Shown one piece after another: positions 50,891 through 59,855 of a stretch of 64,000 bases of DNA. The stretch lies in contig DATBRG010000004.1 in assembly GCA_036560445.1 (NCBI GenBank), forward strand, positions 62,001 to 126,000. The letters are read 5' to 3'. A program made the translations under genes and the position numbers. A model generated the notes under the pieces. The model ran no database searches. It was not told where the DNA came from and was given only the letters and a program-made list of their open reading frames with translations. The stretch's first letter is position 1. Every line of letters begins with the position of its first letter. The DNA comes from DATBRG01 sp036560445 (GTDB lineage Bacteria; Pseudomonadota; Gammaproteobacteria; Burkholderiales; Methylophilaceae).

Positions 50891-52084
50891 ATGAATAACA
50901 ACCTTTTTTCGCGCGGCATGATTGCAGTTCTGCTTGCCCAATTCATCTCGGCACTGGCAGATAATGCCCTGTTGTTTGCAGCGATTGCACTACTCAAATC
51001 ACAAGCAGCACCGGGTTGGCAAACACCATTGTTACAAGAGTTCTTTGTGGTGGCTTTTATTGTACTAGCGCCTTTTGTCGGGCCCTTTGCAGATACCTTA
51101 CCCAAGGGCCGTGTCATGTTGATTGCTAACGCCATGAAATTTATCGGCGCTGCGGCTATGCTCTCCGGACTGCATCCTTTGTTAGCCTATGGCATGGTAG
51201 GTATCGGCGCTGCGGCTTATTCACCGGCAAAATACGGCATTCTGAGCGAATTAGTAAGTGCCGATAAGCTAGTCAAAGCCAACAGCATGATGGAAGGCTC
51301 CACCATCGTTGCCATACTGTTGGGCGCTATTGTCGGCGGGGCATTGGCAAGCCAGTCCGTATCCGGTGCTCTAACTGCCATTACCTCCTGCTACCTGGTT
51401 GCGGCGGGCGCAAATCTCCTGATACCGCGGCTGCCACCAGCACATCCAATCAATCATTTTTCTGCCCCTGTGCTGTTCAGGGATTTTATCCATGCTTTGC
51501 GCGTCTTGTTCAGCAATGCCGATGCACGGGTTTCGCTGATAGGCACCAGCGTCTTCTGGGGAGCGGGCAGCACGCTGCGTTTTCTGCTGGTGGCATGGGT
51601 ACCAGTGGCGCTCACAATTTCTGACGATGCAAAAGCGCTAAGCATGGCAGCCAATCTGAGCGGCGCTGTGGCCATAGGCATTGCACTAGGGGCAGTAGCC
51701 GCGGCTAAATTCGTAAACCTCAAGACCATTAATCGTGCCTTGCCGGCCGGCATCCTGATCGGTGGCCTGATCATGGCATTTGCATTTGTCGATAACCTGT
51801 ATATGGCGATTTTCATACTCATCATTACCGGTGCCTGTGGTGGTTTCTATGTCGTGCCGCTCAACGCCTTGCTACAGGAGCGCGGGCATGAATCCGTAGG
51901 CACCGGCCACGCAATTGCCGTGCAAAATTTCTTCGAAAATTTCTGCATGCTACTCATGATCGGTTTTTATACCTTGCTCGACAAACAGGGCACACCGGTG
52001 GTGACCTCTACCGTCATTGTAGGAACTGTGGTTTTGATTGCTATTACTACGCTGGCCTGGCTGAGGGTTAAAACCCACAGATAA
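50891..52084 (+). CDS. lplT: Lysophospholipid transporter LplT-like MFS protein
   Basis: A 397-residue MFS protein with 12 predicted membrane segments. The LplT features are MIAVLLAQFISALADNALLF, LAPFVGPFADTLPKGRVMLI, GAAAYSPAKYGILSELV, and GFYVVPLNALLQERGH with GTGHAIAVQNFFENFCMLLM. LplT flips lysophosphatidylethanolamine into the cytoplasm, where Aas reacylates it. In E. coli lplT and aas adjoin; here two hydrolase genes lie between them. Four bases separate it from the previous gene. Confidence 0.9.
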   Translation: MNNNLFSRGMIAVLLAQFISALADNALLFAAIALLKSQAAPGWQTPLLQEFFVVAFIVLAPFVGPFADTLPKGRVMLIANAMKFIGAAAMLSGLHPLLAYGMVGIGAAAYSPAKYGILSELVSADKLVKANSMMEGSTIVAILLGAIVGGALASQSVSGALTAITSCYLVAAGANLLIPRLPPAHPINHFSAPVLFRDFIHALRVLFSNADARVSLIGTSVFWGAGSTLRFLLVAWVPVALTISDDAKALSMAANLSGAVAIGIALGAVAAAKFVNLKTINRALPAGILIGGLIMAFAFVDNLYMAIFILIITGACGGFYVVPLNALLQERGHESVGTGHAIAVQNFFENFCMLLMIGFYTLLDKQGTPVVTSTVIVGTVVLIAITTLAWLRVKTHR

Positions 52085-52110
52085 CATGACAGTTACAATT
52101 TATTAACAAT

Positions 52111-52135
52111 CTAATGAAAATCATTAGTGGCTTTT
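52111..52135 (+). terminator. Hairpin at the end of the aas-lplT operon
   Basis: CTAATGA (52111-52117) and TCATTAG (52121-52127) form a perfect seven-base stem with an AAA loop, followed by TGGCTTTT. It lies 26 bases after the lplT stop and before pqqA. Confidence 0.5.
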
Positions 52136-52246
52136 AATGAGTTTAGGCAGTAAAAATATTCTGGACAGGCTTATAGTCTGCAACACGTGATGCAAATGCT
52201 GTAAAGCGCTAGCAACGCGAATCAAATCTAAAAAGGAGATACAACC

Positions 52247-52318
52247 ATGTGGACCAAGCCAGCTGCTACCGAAATGCGTTTCGGTTTTGAAGTAACCATG
52301 TACGTTTGCAATCGTTAA
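52247..52318 (+). CDS. pqqA: PQQ precursor peptide PqqA
   Basis: A 23-residue peptide gene with a strong ribosome binding site (AAAAGGAGA, eight bases upstream). The product starts MWTKPAATEMRFGFE and has the Glu15-x3-Tyr19 pair (Glu-Val-Thr-Met-Tyr) that PqqE cross-links to build pyrroloquinoline quinone. PQQ is the cofactor of methanol dehydrogenase in methylotrophs. It stands alone: a terminator follows directly and no pqqB-E genes are near. It is too short for usual gene finders. Confidence 0.96.
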   Translation: MWTKPAATEMRFGFEVTMYVCNR

Positions 52319-52341
52319 TTTTTTAACGTTGCTCGTATAAG

Positions 52342-52367
52342 AAATGGACGCCTAGGCGTCCATTTTT
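52342..52367 (+). terminator. Intrinsic terminator of pqqA
   Basis: A perfect palindrome with arm AAATGGACGC (52342-52351) and its complement ending at 52365, followed by TTTTT-G. It lies 24 bases after the pqqA stop and ends a transcript of only about 100-200 bases. Confidence 0.85.
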
Positions 52368-52426
52368 GTTTGTCGATTGTTTCGGTTCTTCAAAATTACT
52401 CGAATTACCTCTCATTAATACTTTCG

Positions 52427-54346
52427 TCAACTACTCTCCAGCACCCATTCGTACCATTTATAAGGTGGCTTCTGCAGATTGGTTTTGCATATTTCAAGCA
52501 ATTCCGAGTGTTCAACTGGCCTGCTAAACAAAAAGCCTTGGACTAGATCGCATCCATTTTTATACAAAAACTCCGCCTGCTCCCGTGTCTCTACCCCTTC
52601 TGCCACAATCTCTAACTTGAGTCCGTGAGCCATTCTGATAGTGGCCATCACAATAGCAACATCATCCGTATCATGTGGGATGTCGCGAACAAAACTTTGA
52701 TCTATCTTAAGTTTTGCCACAGGAAAACGTTTTAGATAAGTCATGGAAGAATACCCGGTGCCAAAATCATCAATAGAAAGACTGATTCCCATCTCTTGCA
52801 ATCGGCGCAAGCTTGATATGGTCACCTCAGCATGCTTCATCAATACGCTTTCCGTAATTTCCAGCGTCAGCAATTGTGGGTTAAGTCCGGTTTCTTCGAG
52901 AATTGAACTAATGCTTGCGATTAGATGATCTTCTTGGAACTGTCTCCCGGAAAGGTTAACACTGACTTGCATACCGTTATTTACTGCTTGCCAGACCTGT
53001 GCATCCATACAGGCTGTCCTTAAAACCCACTCGCCGATGGTAGTAATTAGCCCGGTTTCCTCTGCCAGTGGAATAAAGTTATCGGGGCTGATTACCCCCT
53101 TTTCGGGATGACACCAACGCAACAGGGCTTCTGCAGCTACAATACGGCCAGTGCTCAATTCGATAATAGGCTGATATCTCAGCTCAAACTCCCCCCGCTC
53201 CAGCGCATTGCGCAGGTCACCCTCCAAGGCTAGGCGATGCATCGTTTCCTTGTGCATTTCACCAGAAAACAACTGGTAGTTGTTCTTGCCTCGCGCTTTG
53301 GCAAAATACATGGCGGCATCGGCATTTCTGAGTAGGGTAGAGACGTCTTGGCCATCCTGCGGGAATGCGCTAATTCCGATACTCGCACCCACATAAAGAT
53401 TGTGGTCCGCGATATTAAAAGGGGTCATTAGGGCACGAATGAACTTTTCCGCTACGGTAGCAGCTGCATCCATGGTTTTATCATCCGTTAGAATCATGGC
53501 AAATTCGTCACCACCTACGCGACAGACCACATCACCTTGCCGCACACAAGTTAATAATCTTTCAGCAACCGCCTTCAATAGCATGTCCCCAATTGAATGT
53601 CCCAGTGTGTCGTTAACTACCTTGAAATCGTCCAGATCAAGAAATAACAGTGCAAGTTTGTGACCCTCGTCATGCCCTTCTTGCAACATCGTCGCAAAAC
53701 GCTCATTAAAGGCATGGCGGTTGGGCAGGCTGGTAATGGTATCGTAATAGGCTAAATAACCCATTCGCTCCTCTGCATGCACAATGACTCCCTGCAAACG
53801 TCTTAATAACAATGCAGAGGCACCTATGATGGCGATAATGACAAACACGCTAATGCCGATATACCAAAGCAGATGAATATATAGTTGGTGTAAGTTGGAA
53901 CGCACATAAATGGTGCCAACATTATTATTTTCTATACCTACAATTTGCGAAAGCTCAGCAGAGGTGAAACTTAGTCTTTGAAATTGAGGCTGCGGCGCTA
54001 GCGGCAGAATCGAATCTTTCGAAACTCCCTCACGCCGATATTCAACAAAAATCTTGCCTGAGGTTGTATAAAGCACTGCTAAATCGATACTAGGCGAAGC
54101 CTCTAGCGTGTTCAGGATTTCTTTGGCAGCGTTCCGATCACTGAATAGCATGGCTGCAGCACTATTGGCACCGATGATTTTGGCCTGTACATCCAGCTGA
54201 TTTATCAGTGAAGCACGCAAAATAACGTACTCGGCAACAATCAATACTACGCTTGCAAGAAGCAAAGCGGCGCCGACCATCGCCAGATTAATTTTCTGGC
54301 GACCGAAATGTCCCGATTTGTAACTCAGCCAAGTTGCGAATTCCAC
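52427..54346 (-). CDS. Membrane GGDEF-EAL cyclic-di-GMP protein
   Basis: A 639-residue protein. Two membrane segments (about 20-45 and 160-182) enclose a periplasmic sensor domain (CHASE8-like). The GGDEF motif at 278-282 is intact and is preceded by RQGD five residues earlier (an inhibitory I-site). The EAL domain begins EALLR (406-410) and keeps NLSGRQF, ESVLM, DDFGTGYSSM, KIDQSFV and EGVET. Both synthesis and hydrolysis of cyclic di-GMP are thus possible. It is the last gene of a TonB receptor-YfiR operon, 11 bases after yfiR. Confidence 0.93.
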   Translation of the reverse strand: MEFATWLSYKSGHFGRQKINLAMVGAALLLASVVLIVAEYVILRASLINQLDVQAKIIGANSAAAMLFSDRNAAKEILNTLEASPSIDLAVLYTTSGKIFVEYRREGVSKDSILPLAPQPQFQRLSFTSAELSQIVGIENNNVGTIYVRSNLHQLYIHLLWYIGISVFVIIAIIGASALLLRRLQGVIVHAEERMGYLAYYDTITSLPNRHAFNERFATMLQEGHDEGHKLALLFLDLDDFKVVNDTLGHSIGDMLLKAVAERLLTCVRQGDVVCRVGGDEFAMILTDDKTMDAAATVAEKFIRALMTPFNIADHNLYVGASIGISAFPQDGQDVSTLLRNADAAMYFAKARGKNNYQLFSGEMHKETMHRLALEGDLRNALERGEFELRYQPIIELSTGRIVAAEALLRWCHPEKGVISPDNFIPLAEETGLITTIGEWVLRTACMDAQVWQAVNNGMQVSVNLSGRQFQEDHLIASISSILEETGLNPQLLTLEITESVLMKHAEVTISSLRRLQEMGISLSIDDFGTGYSSMTYLKRFPVAKLKIDQSFVRDIPHDTDDVAIVMATIRMAHGLKLEIVAEGVETREQAEFLYKNGCDLVQGFLFSRPVEHSELLEICKTNLQKPPYKWYEWVLESS

Positions 54347-54357
54347 TAGATAAGTTC

Positions 54358-54888
54358 CTAATTTATGCTTTTAGCCAGATTAAGAAGCTTGGAGCTGAAT
54401 GTCAGCTTTGCTCGACGCGCGCTGGCCATATTCACGTCGAAAACCAGCCTGCTTGCCTCCAACCGCATATTGATCACCAACTCCGTGCGCGCAGAGTCGA
54501 GCGAGTCTGTCACTGTTAATATGCTCGCATTGCGCACAATATCGACTATTGCCAGCAAAACTTCGTGCTGTACTGCATCAAGATACAACACATCACAGGC
54601 GCGGGCCTCCTCGGGCATCACAATCTCTTTCACTATGATCGACCTGTTATGTATCTTGCGAGCCTGCAACAGGGCCAACTGCGTACTCAAGGGATCATGC
54701 TCCAACACACAAAATATCATTGGTGCAGCGCTTTCTGTCGGCCATGTCGTAAGCAAGGCAAAATTATAGAGATAGGCAGCCTTGAGTTCATACTCTGGGA
54801 CTGTTCCCGCGCCGTAGGCTTCGGATGCCAGCAAGCATAAGGATAATATCCCTAGACTTTTCGCTACTCTATACAGACACGCCCTCAT
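54358..54888 (-). CDS. YfiR family periplasmic protein (DUF4154)
   Basis: A 176-residue protein with a signal peptide (ILSLCLLASEAYGAG). The mature part starts PEYELKAAYLYNFALLTTWP, the typical YfiR opening, and has ILTVTDSLDSARTELVINMR and ASRLVFDVNMASARRAKLTF near the end. In Pseudomonas aeruginosa YfiR binds and inhibits the diguanylate cyclase YfiN from the periplasm. Here the neighbour downstream is a GGDEF-EAL protein with a periplasmic domain. Its ATG overlaps the receptor stop (TAATG). Confidence 0.9.
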   Translation of the reverse strand: MRACLYRVAKSLGILSLCLLASEAYGAGTVPEYELKAAYLYNFALLTTWPTESAAPMIFCVLEHDPLSTQLALLQARKIHNRSIIVKEIVMPEEARACDVLYLDAVQHEVLLAIVDIVRNASILTVTDSLDSARTELVINMRLEASRLVFDVNMASARRAKLTFSSKLLNLAKSIN

Positions 54889-56897
54889 TAAAAATGATAA
54901 TCCAGCTTTAAGCGTAAGGTGCGGCCATCTTGGGGCAAAACATCTTGTATGAAATTTCCAGGATCGGCTGGGTCAGCATACTTCTTGTCGAACAAGTTAT
55001 AGGCACTGAAAGATACATCCAGCCCCCGTAACCAATTATTTCTCGTTAACGTCAAATTAACCAAAGTGTAATCGTCCACCTCGTCGAGATTGGTACGGCG
55101 CGGTCCCGTATATTGCAACTCCAACCCGGTGCGCCAGGCATGGCCTGGTAATGGAGCCGACAGAGCCAGCTTACCCAATACGCGAGGTGAATTAACAAGT
55201 AAGCGATCCGTCAGTGCATTTTTTGCCTCTTGGTAACTAACGTTGCCTTTCATCTGTAACCCGTTATGCCAGGTTTTATCCACGCTCAATTCGACGCCCG
55301 TGGTATTGATTTTGTCTTGATTAACGAACACCAATTTCCCATCTATAGGGTCGGTAATCTGCGTAATCAGATTGTTTACCTGGTAATGGTAGAGGGAAAA
55401 CGTACTATGCCAACCTTCTTTAAAAGTCTGTTCCAACACAGCTTCGTATGTGCGCATGGTCTCTTCTTGCAATGCTGGGTTGCCTTTCTGACTCGAAGCC
55501 GGCTCAGTAGCACTCCCGTAGAACATTTCATAGGCATTTGGCGCACGATAAGCTGAACCATAAATCAGTTTCAAACTATTACCGGCAAAGGGATGGTAAA
55601 TTAAGGCCAAGCGTGGATTAACTGTTCCACCAGACATACTGTAATGGTCATAACGCACACCGGCATTGAGCAGAAGGTCGTCACGCAAGGTGATTTCATC
55701 TTGTACGAAAATCCCGTATTTATTCTGGGTGGTGTTGACATTGGTATAGAAAAACAGAGGTGAGGTGTCAAAATTACGTTGTACCTGACGCAAATCTTGC
55801 TGGTACTCGATCCCCCCCATCACTTTATGATCCGAGACAGCAGTACTGATTAAGCGTAATTCCCCACCTGCACGCTGACCTCGTGTTTCATCAACATTCA
55901 GAGTTGTCGCATAAGGATAATTGCCATCATAGTTGTAGATGCCATAATAAAAATTACCTGACACATCAAGCTTATCGGATAGCGCATCGTAATAACTGGC
56001 ATTAACAAAAGCCTGAGTATCCACGGTTTCCATGCGCTTATCGTCAAACAGGGTGCCATAAGGTGCGGCAGGATTGAGCTTGGGCCGTTTCATGTAGCCG
56101 GCTTCCAGCGCCCAGCCTTGATAGGTGAATTTAGCGAATAGCTTGCCGTATTGTTCGGTATCTACACCATGTGCGGTCGCGCCAAATTCTGGAAAGAACC
56201 AATCTCGCCCCTCACTATGGTAACCAGTGGCTGACATCACGAGTTCCGCGCCATTATCCAATCGCCCGCCGTAACGATAACCGGCCTTATAGCTATCGTG
56301 GCTTCCTGCTTCTGCTGTAACTGTCGAACCATTCAGAGAGGAAGCTGACTTGGTGATGACATTAATCACCCCGAAAAAAGCATTATCGCCATAAGCCGAA
56401 GCGCCTGGGCCTGGAATAAACTCGACTCTTTCAATCATATCCACATCGACCAGAAATTCGTTGCCCACGTACGCCTGGTTATAGACATTGTCGTTAACCC
56501 GGTACCCGTCGACCAATAACAGAACGCGAGAGTTGTAATCGCCAGGACGTGAGAACCCACGTACGCCGATATAGCTCCAACTATGATCACTACTGATATA
56601 CAGGCCTGGCATGCTGCGCAGCACATCAGCCAACGTACGATGACCATAGGTGCGTATTTCCTCTGCGGTCACCACTACGGCGGCCGAGGGGGCCTCACTG
56701 ATTTGCTGGGGGTATCTGGAAGCGCTGGAGACTTCCAGCGTCACCAACTGCTCGAATGGAACATCGACAAGCTGATTAGATGTCGAATTTGAATAATCAT
56801 TGGCATCTGCCGCAAAAGCGGACAGAAGTGAAATGAGGTACACCAAGCTTACGCCATGCCTGGAGCCAACCAAACAATTGGGTTTTATGTTACGCAT
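54888..56897 (-). CDS. TonB-dependent outer-membrane receptor
   Basis: A receptor of about 669 residues: signal peptide, plug domain (VPFEQLVTLEVSSASRYPQQ, TLADVLRSMPGLYISSDH, IGVRGFSRPGDYNSRVLLLV, IERVEFIPGPGASAYGDNAF) and a 22-strand barrel ending LRLKLDYHF with terminal Phe. It imports a ligand with TonB energy; the class resembles catecholate siderophore or vitamin B12 type receptors. The frame opens at 56912; I chose the ATG at 56897. Coupled by TAATG to yfiR, so ligand uptake or binding may be tied to c-di-GMP. Confidence 0.9.
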   Translation of the reverse strand: MRNIKPNCLVGSRHGVSLVYLISLLSAFAADANDYSNSTSNQLVDVPFEQLVTLEVSSASRYPQQISEAPSAAVVVTAEEIRTYGHRTLADVLRSMPGLYISSDHSWSYIGVRGFSRPGDYNSRVLLLVDGYRVNDNVYNQAYVGNEFLVDVDMIERVEFIPGPGASAYGDNAFFGVINVITKSASSLNGSTVTAEAGSHDSYKAGYRYGGRLDNGAELVMSATGYHSEGRDWFFPEFGATAHGVDTEQYGKLFAKFTYQGWALEAGYMKRPKLNPAAPYGTLFDDKRMETVDTQAFVNASYYDALSDKLDVSGNFYYGIYNYDGNYPYATTLNVDETRGQRAGGELRLISTAVSDHKVMGGIEYQQDLRQVQRNFDTSPLFFYTNVNTTQNKYGIFVQDEITLRDDLLLNAGVRYDHYSMSGGTVNPRLALIYHPFAGNSLKLIYGSAYRAPNAYEMFYGSATEPASSQKGNPALQEETMRTYEAVLEQTFKEGWHSTFSLYHYQVNNLITQITDPIDGKLVFVNQDKINTTGVELSVDKTWHNGLQMKGNVSYQEAKNALTDRLLVNSPRVLGKLALSAPLPGHAWRTGLELQYTGPRRTNLDEVDDYTLVNLTLTRNNWLRGLDVSFSAYNLFDKKYADPADPGNFIQDVLPQDGRTLRLKLDYHF

Positions 56898-57010
56898 GGT
56901 GTCATGCTGCAATCTATTTTTTTAATTATGGTTATTCTGTCAGTTTTACCACGCTTTCGCACAACTTTTAGTTGGATAGCACTATTCTGTTAAGCTCGGT
57001 CACACAACCA

Positions 57011-58261
57011 TTATTTATCAACTGCCGACCATCCCTTGGGCAGCAATACCCAAATCTTGCCTTTCTGTTTCATAGCACCAGCTAATCTGCCTGCATCGTT
57101 ACCTGCACCCCAGAACAAGTCGGCGCGCACGCCACCCTTGATAGCTCCGCCGGTATCTTGCGCCATCATCAAACGATTCAACGGCTTACTGCTGTTAGGG
57201 TAAGTAGTCGCTAAAAAGGCTGGGGCACCTAGAGGTATATAATGCGGGTCTACAGCCAGTGCACGCTCTGCCAATATTGGCACCCCCAAGGCCCCTAATG
57301 GGCCTGGTAGGCCAGCTGGCAGCTCGCGGAAAAATACATAGCTGGGGTTGCTGTTAAGCAAATCCCTCAACTTATCGAGATTATTTCTCGCCCAATTCTT
57401 GATGCCTTGCATTGAAGCTTTGTCAGCAGTCAGTTCACCGCGCTCTATCAATAGACGACCTATTGACTGATAGGCTTGGCCATTCTGATCTGCGTAACCG
57501 ACATGCACCTTCTCGCCGGTATCCAACTGCACCAGGCCGGAGCCCTGAATTTGCAGGAAAAAGGCATCGATTGCATCATCAACCCAGAGCAGCTCTTTGC
57601 CTTCCAGAGGAGATGGGGCGAGATCAATTTCTCCACGAGTGTAGTAGGGTATGACGCGATTACCTGTCAGCCTTCCCCGTACACGCTTGTTCGCCAGCTC
57701 TGGGTAAAGGCTGGCTAGCTCAACGGTCACTAAGTCGTCTGGTTTGGCATATAACGGATATTGGTATTTATCTGTCTTGTTACGGCTTCCTTTGAGCAGT
57801 GGTTCGTAATAGCCAGTAATTAGGCCAGTGTCGCTACCATCCAAATTAGTCGTGCGGTACACGTTAAAGTATTGTTGGAAATAAGCCTGAATGTTCTCAT
57901 TACTGGGTGTAATACCCTCTGCTGCTGAACATGCAGCCTGCCAAGGCTGCTTGTTTCTGAGTGCAGTGCAGCTTTGCAACCAGGCATCCCAAGCTTTGCT
58001 CAGGTTATCTTGGCTCAGCCCTTCTAATTCGCTCCAGCTAGCTGGCTGCAACAAACTGTAATCAGGCAAGGGAGCTTCCGCTGGCGGGGTTACTGGTGAT
58101 TTTGGCGCTTCGGGAATCGGGATAGGAGGTGCTTCTGCAGCTGCAGGGCAACTGCAATTCGGTATAGGCTGAGCCGTTGGTTTGACTGGCTGCTGACTAC
58201 AGGCCACCAAAAGTGTGACCAGCAACACCGGTAAATAGTAAAATTTCATAGCTGCTGGCAT
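57011..58261 (-). CDS. mltA: Membrane-bound lytic murein transglycosylase A
   Basis: A lipoprotein of about 416 residues (lipobox LLVAC, then a Pro-rich linker). The MltA domain shows GLITGYYEPLLKGSR, the beta-barrel insert, GDVFWG-like ADLFWGAGND and the catalytic-region AQDTGGAIKGGVRADLFW (3D domain). It cleaves the beta-1,4 bond of peptidoglycan and forms anhydro-muropeptides. The frame opens with TTG at 58276; ATG at 58261 or 58249 in the same frame are better starts, and 58249 would begin right before the signal peptide. Confidence 0.9.
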   Translation of the reverse strand: MPAAMKFYYLPVLLVTLLVACSQQPVKPTAQPIPNCSCPAAAEAPPIPIPEAPKSPVTPPAEAPLPDYSLLQPASWSELEGLSQDNLSKAWDAWLQSCTALRNKQPWQAACSAAEGITPSNENIQAYFQQYFNVYRTTNLDGSDTGLITGYYEPLLKGSRNKTDKYQYPLYAKPDDLVTVELASLYPELANKRVRGRLTGNRVIPYYTRGEIDLAPSPLEGKELLWVDDAIDAFFLQIQGSGLVQLDTGEKVHVGYADQNGQAYQSIGRLLIERGELTADKASMQGIKNWARNNLDKLRDLLNSNPSYVFFRELPAGLPGPLGALGVPILAERALAVDPHYIPLGAPAFLATTYPNSSKPLNRLMMAQDTGGAIKGGVRADLFWGAGNDAGRLAGAMKQKGKIWVLLPKGWSAVDK

Positions 58262-58272
58262 TGAACTACTAA

Positions 58273-58656
58273 TCAATGCAGCACACGCGGCATGGAAAGT
58301 ATGAAAGGTTCGATGGTTGTATCAAACTGCGTGCCGTCTTCCGCTGTGATGTGATAACTACCGTGCATAGTACCCATTGGGGTATTCAACACCGTACCGC
58401 TGGTGTACTGGAAATGCTCGCCTGGCTGCAGCAGGGGCTGCACACCAACTACGCCTAGACCACGAACCTCCTGCACACTATCGTTGGCATCAGTAATAAT
58501 CCAGTGCCGACTGATTAATTGTGCTGCCATGCTGCCTGTATTGGTAATAATAATGGTGTAAGAAAAAACATAGCGATTTTGTTCGATGTCCGATTGATCT
58601 TCCACATACGCTGTTTCAACAGAGACCGAAAATTCATAGCGCTTGTGTGAAGTCAT
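58273..58656 (-). CDS. apaG: ApaG/CorD protein
   Basis: A 127-residue fibronectin type III-like protein: VETAYVEDQSDIEQNRYVFS, YTIIITNTGSMAAQLISRHW, VVGVQPLLQPGEHFQYTSGT, and GTMHGSYHITAEDGTQFD. These match ApaG across its whole length. Its function is not settled (linked to Co2+ and Mg2+ and diadenosine tetraphosphate in enterobacteria). It lies just upstream of mltA on the same strand; in other proteobacteria apaG and mltA are also often neighbours. Confidence 0.95.
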   Translation of the reverse strand: MTSHKRYEFSVSVETAYVEDQSDIEQNRYVFSYTIIITNTGSMAAQLISRHWIITDANDSVQEVRGLGVVGVQPLLQPGEHFQYTSGTVLNTPMGTMHGSYHITAEDGTQFDTTIEPFILSMPRVLH

Positions 58657-58667
58657 ATGAATTACTT

Positions 58668-59447
58668 TCAGGAAATCAAGCCAGTGGTAGGCGAACTGGG
58701 CGTGGCCGAGTAAAGTTTTTTCGGCATACGGCCAGCAACATAGGCCTCGCGCCCCGCTTCAATTGCTTTTTTCATGGCACCTGCCATGAGTATAGGGTCA
58801 CGTGCTGCAGCGATAGCGGTATTCATCAGTACACCATCACAGCCAAGCTCCATGGCAATGGCTGCGTCTGAAGCTGTACCAACACCGGCATCTACCAATA
58901 CCGGGACTTTGGCGTTTTCGATGATGATCTGCAAGTTCCATGGGTTAAGTATGCCCATACCCGAACCTATCAGCGAGGCCAGCGGCATAACTGCACAACA
59001 GCCTATCTGCTCCAGCTGCTTGGCAATGATAGGGTCGTCAGAGCAATAAACCATGACATCGAAGCCATCCTTTACCAAAACCTCAGCAGCTTTAAGTGTC
59101 TCCGTCATATTGGGGTAGAGTGTTTTCGGGTCGCCCAACACCTCCAGTTTGACCAGCTTATGGCCATCCAGCAACTCACGCGCGAGACGCAAGGTGCGGA
59201 CAGCTTCATCTGCTGAATAGCAGCCAGCCGTGTTGGGCAAATAGGTAAATTGTTCTGGCGGCAAAAAATCCAGCAGGGAAGGCTCGCCTGCATTCTGGCC
59301 GATATTAGTACGGCGGATTGCCACAGTAACAATCTGTGCACCGCTGGCATCGATGGCGGCACGTGTCTCAGTGAAATCCTTGTATTTTCCGGTACCAACA
59401 AGCAAGCGCGAGTTGTAAGTATTGCCTGCAATAGTGAGTTTATGCAT
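58668..59447 (-). CDS. thiG: Thiazole synthase
   Basis: A 259-residue TIM-barrel enzyme that makes the thiazole ring of thiamine from deoxyxylulose-5-phosphate, dehydroglycine and ThiS thiocarboxylate. Visible: RLLVGTGKYKDFTETRAAID, NTAGCYSADEAVRTLRLARE, KLEVLGDPKTLYPN, the Lys in KVPVLVDAGVGTASDAAIAM and GCDGVLMNTAIAAARDP. The frame opens at 59477; the ATG at 59447, four bases after the thiS stop, starts the known N-terminus (HKLTIAGNTYNSRLL). Confidence 0.96.
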   Translation of the reverse strand: MHKLTIAGNTYNSRLLVGTGKYKDFTETRAAIDASGAQIVTVAIRRTNIGQNAGEPSLLDFLPPEQFTYLPNTAGCYSADEAVRTLRLARELLDGHKLVKLEVLGDPKTLYPNMTETLKAAEVLVKDGFDVMVYCSDDPIIAKQLEQIGCCAVMPLASLIGSGMGILNPWNLQIIIENAKVPVLVDAGVGTASDAAIAMELGCDGVLMNTAIAAARDPILMAGAMKKAIEAGREAYVAGRMPKKLYSATPSSPTTGLIS

Positions 59448-59451
59448 AGTT

Positions 59452-59658
59452 TTAGCCGCCGCCCACAGCGCCGACAATTTCCAGTTTATCGCCTGAGCTC
59501 AATGAAGTTTGTGTAAATATACCGCGCGGAACAATCTCGCCGTTACGCTCAATTGCCAGGCGCTTGCCCTCCAGGCCGAGCTTATCGACCAGCTGGCTGA
59601 GGCTAAGCTCAGGCTCGTCAAAATGACGAGTATTGCCATTGATGATGAGAGAAATCAC
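59452..59658 (-). CDS. thiS: Sulfur carrier protein ThiS
   Basis: A 68-residue ubiquitin-like protein ending in VGAVGGG. The C-terminal Gly-Gly is adenylated by ThiF and converted to a thiocarboxylate that donates sulfur to ThiG. The first strand MISLIINGNTRHF and the segment RLAIERNGEIVPRGIFTQTS are typical. It lies four bases before thiG and is translated with it. I see no TPP riboswitch in the region upstream. Confidence 0.94.
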   Translation of the reverse strand: MISLIINGNTRHFDEPELSLSQLVDKLGLEGKRLAIERNGEIVPRGIFTQTSLSSGDKLEIVGAVGGG

Positions 59659-59855
59659 GAGTTGATGCCGAGTAAACGCACGAAAGAAAACATATTTTAC
59701 GTAGGTTTGCGCTTAATTAGCAAACTTGCGGGATTTCTTAAAATACTATTCGTAGCTATGATAATAGTTCGCACACCATATAATATGGACGTAATACTGC
59801 CAGCAGATAATCTTTTTTGAAACATGACTGATGGCCAACTTAACTAGGGGAAACC

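Noticed and set aside
59659..59855. A possible TPP riboswitch before thiS or thiD
   Set aside because: No thi-box elements such as CTGAGA with the needed helices were seen in this gap on the minus strand or in 61211-61369 on the plus strand.
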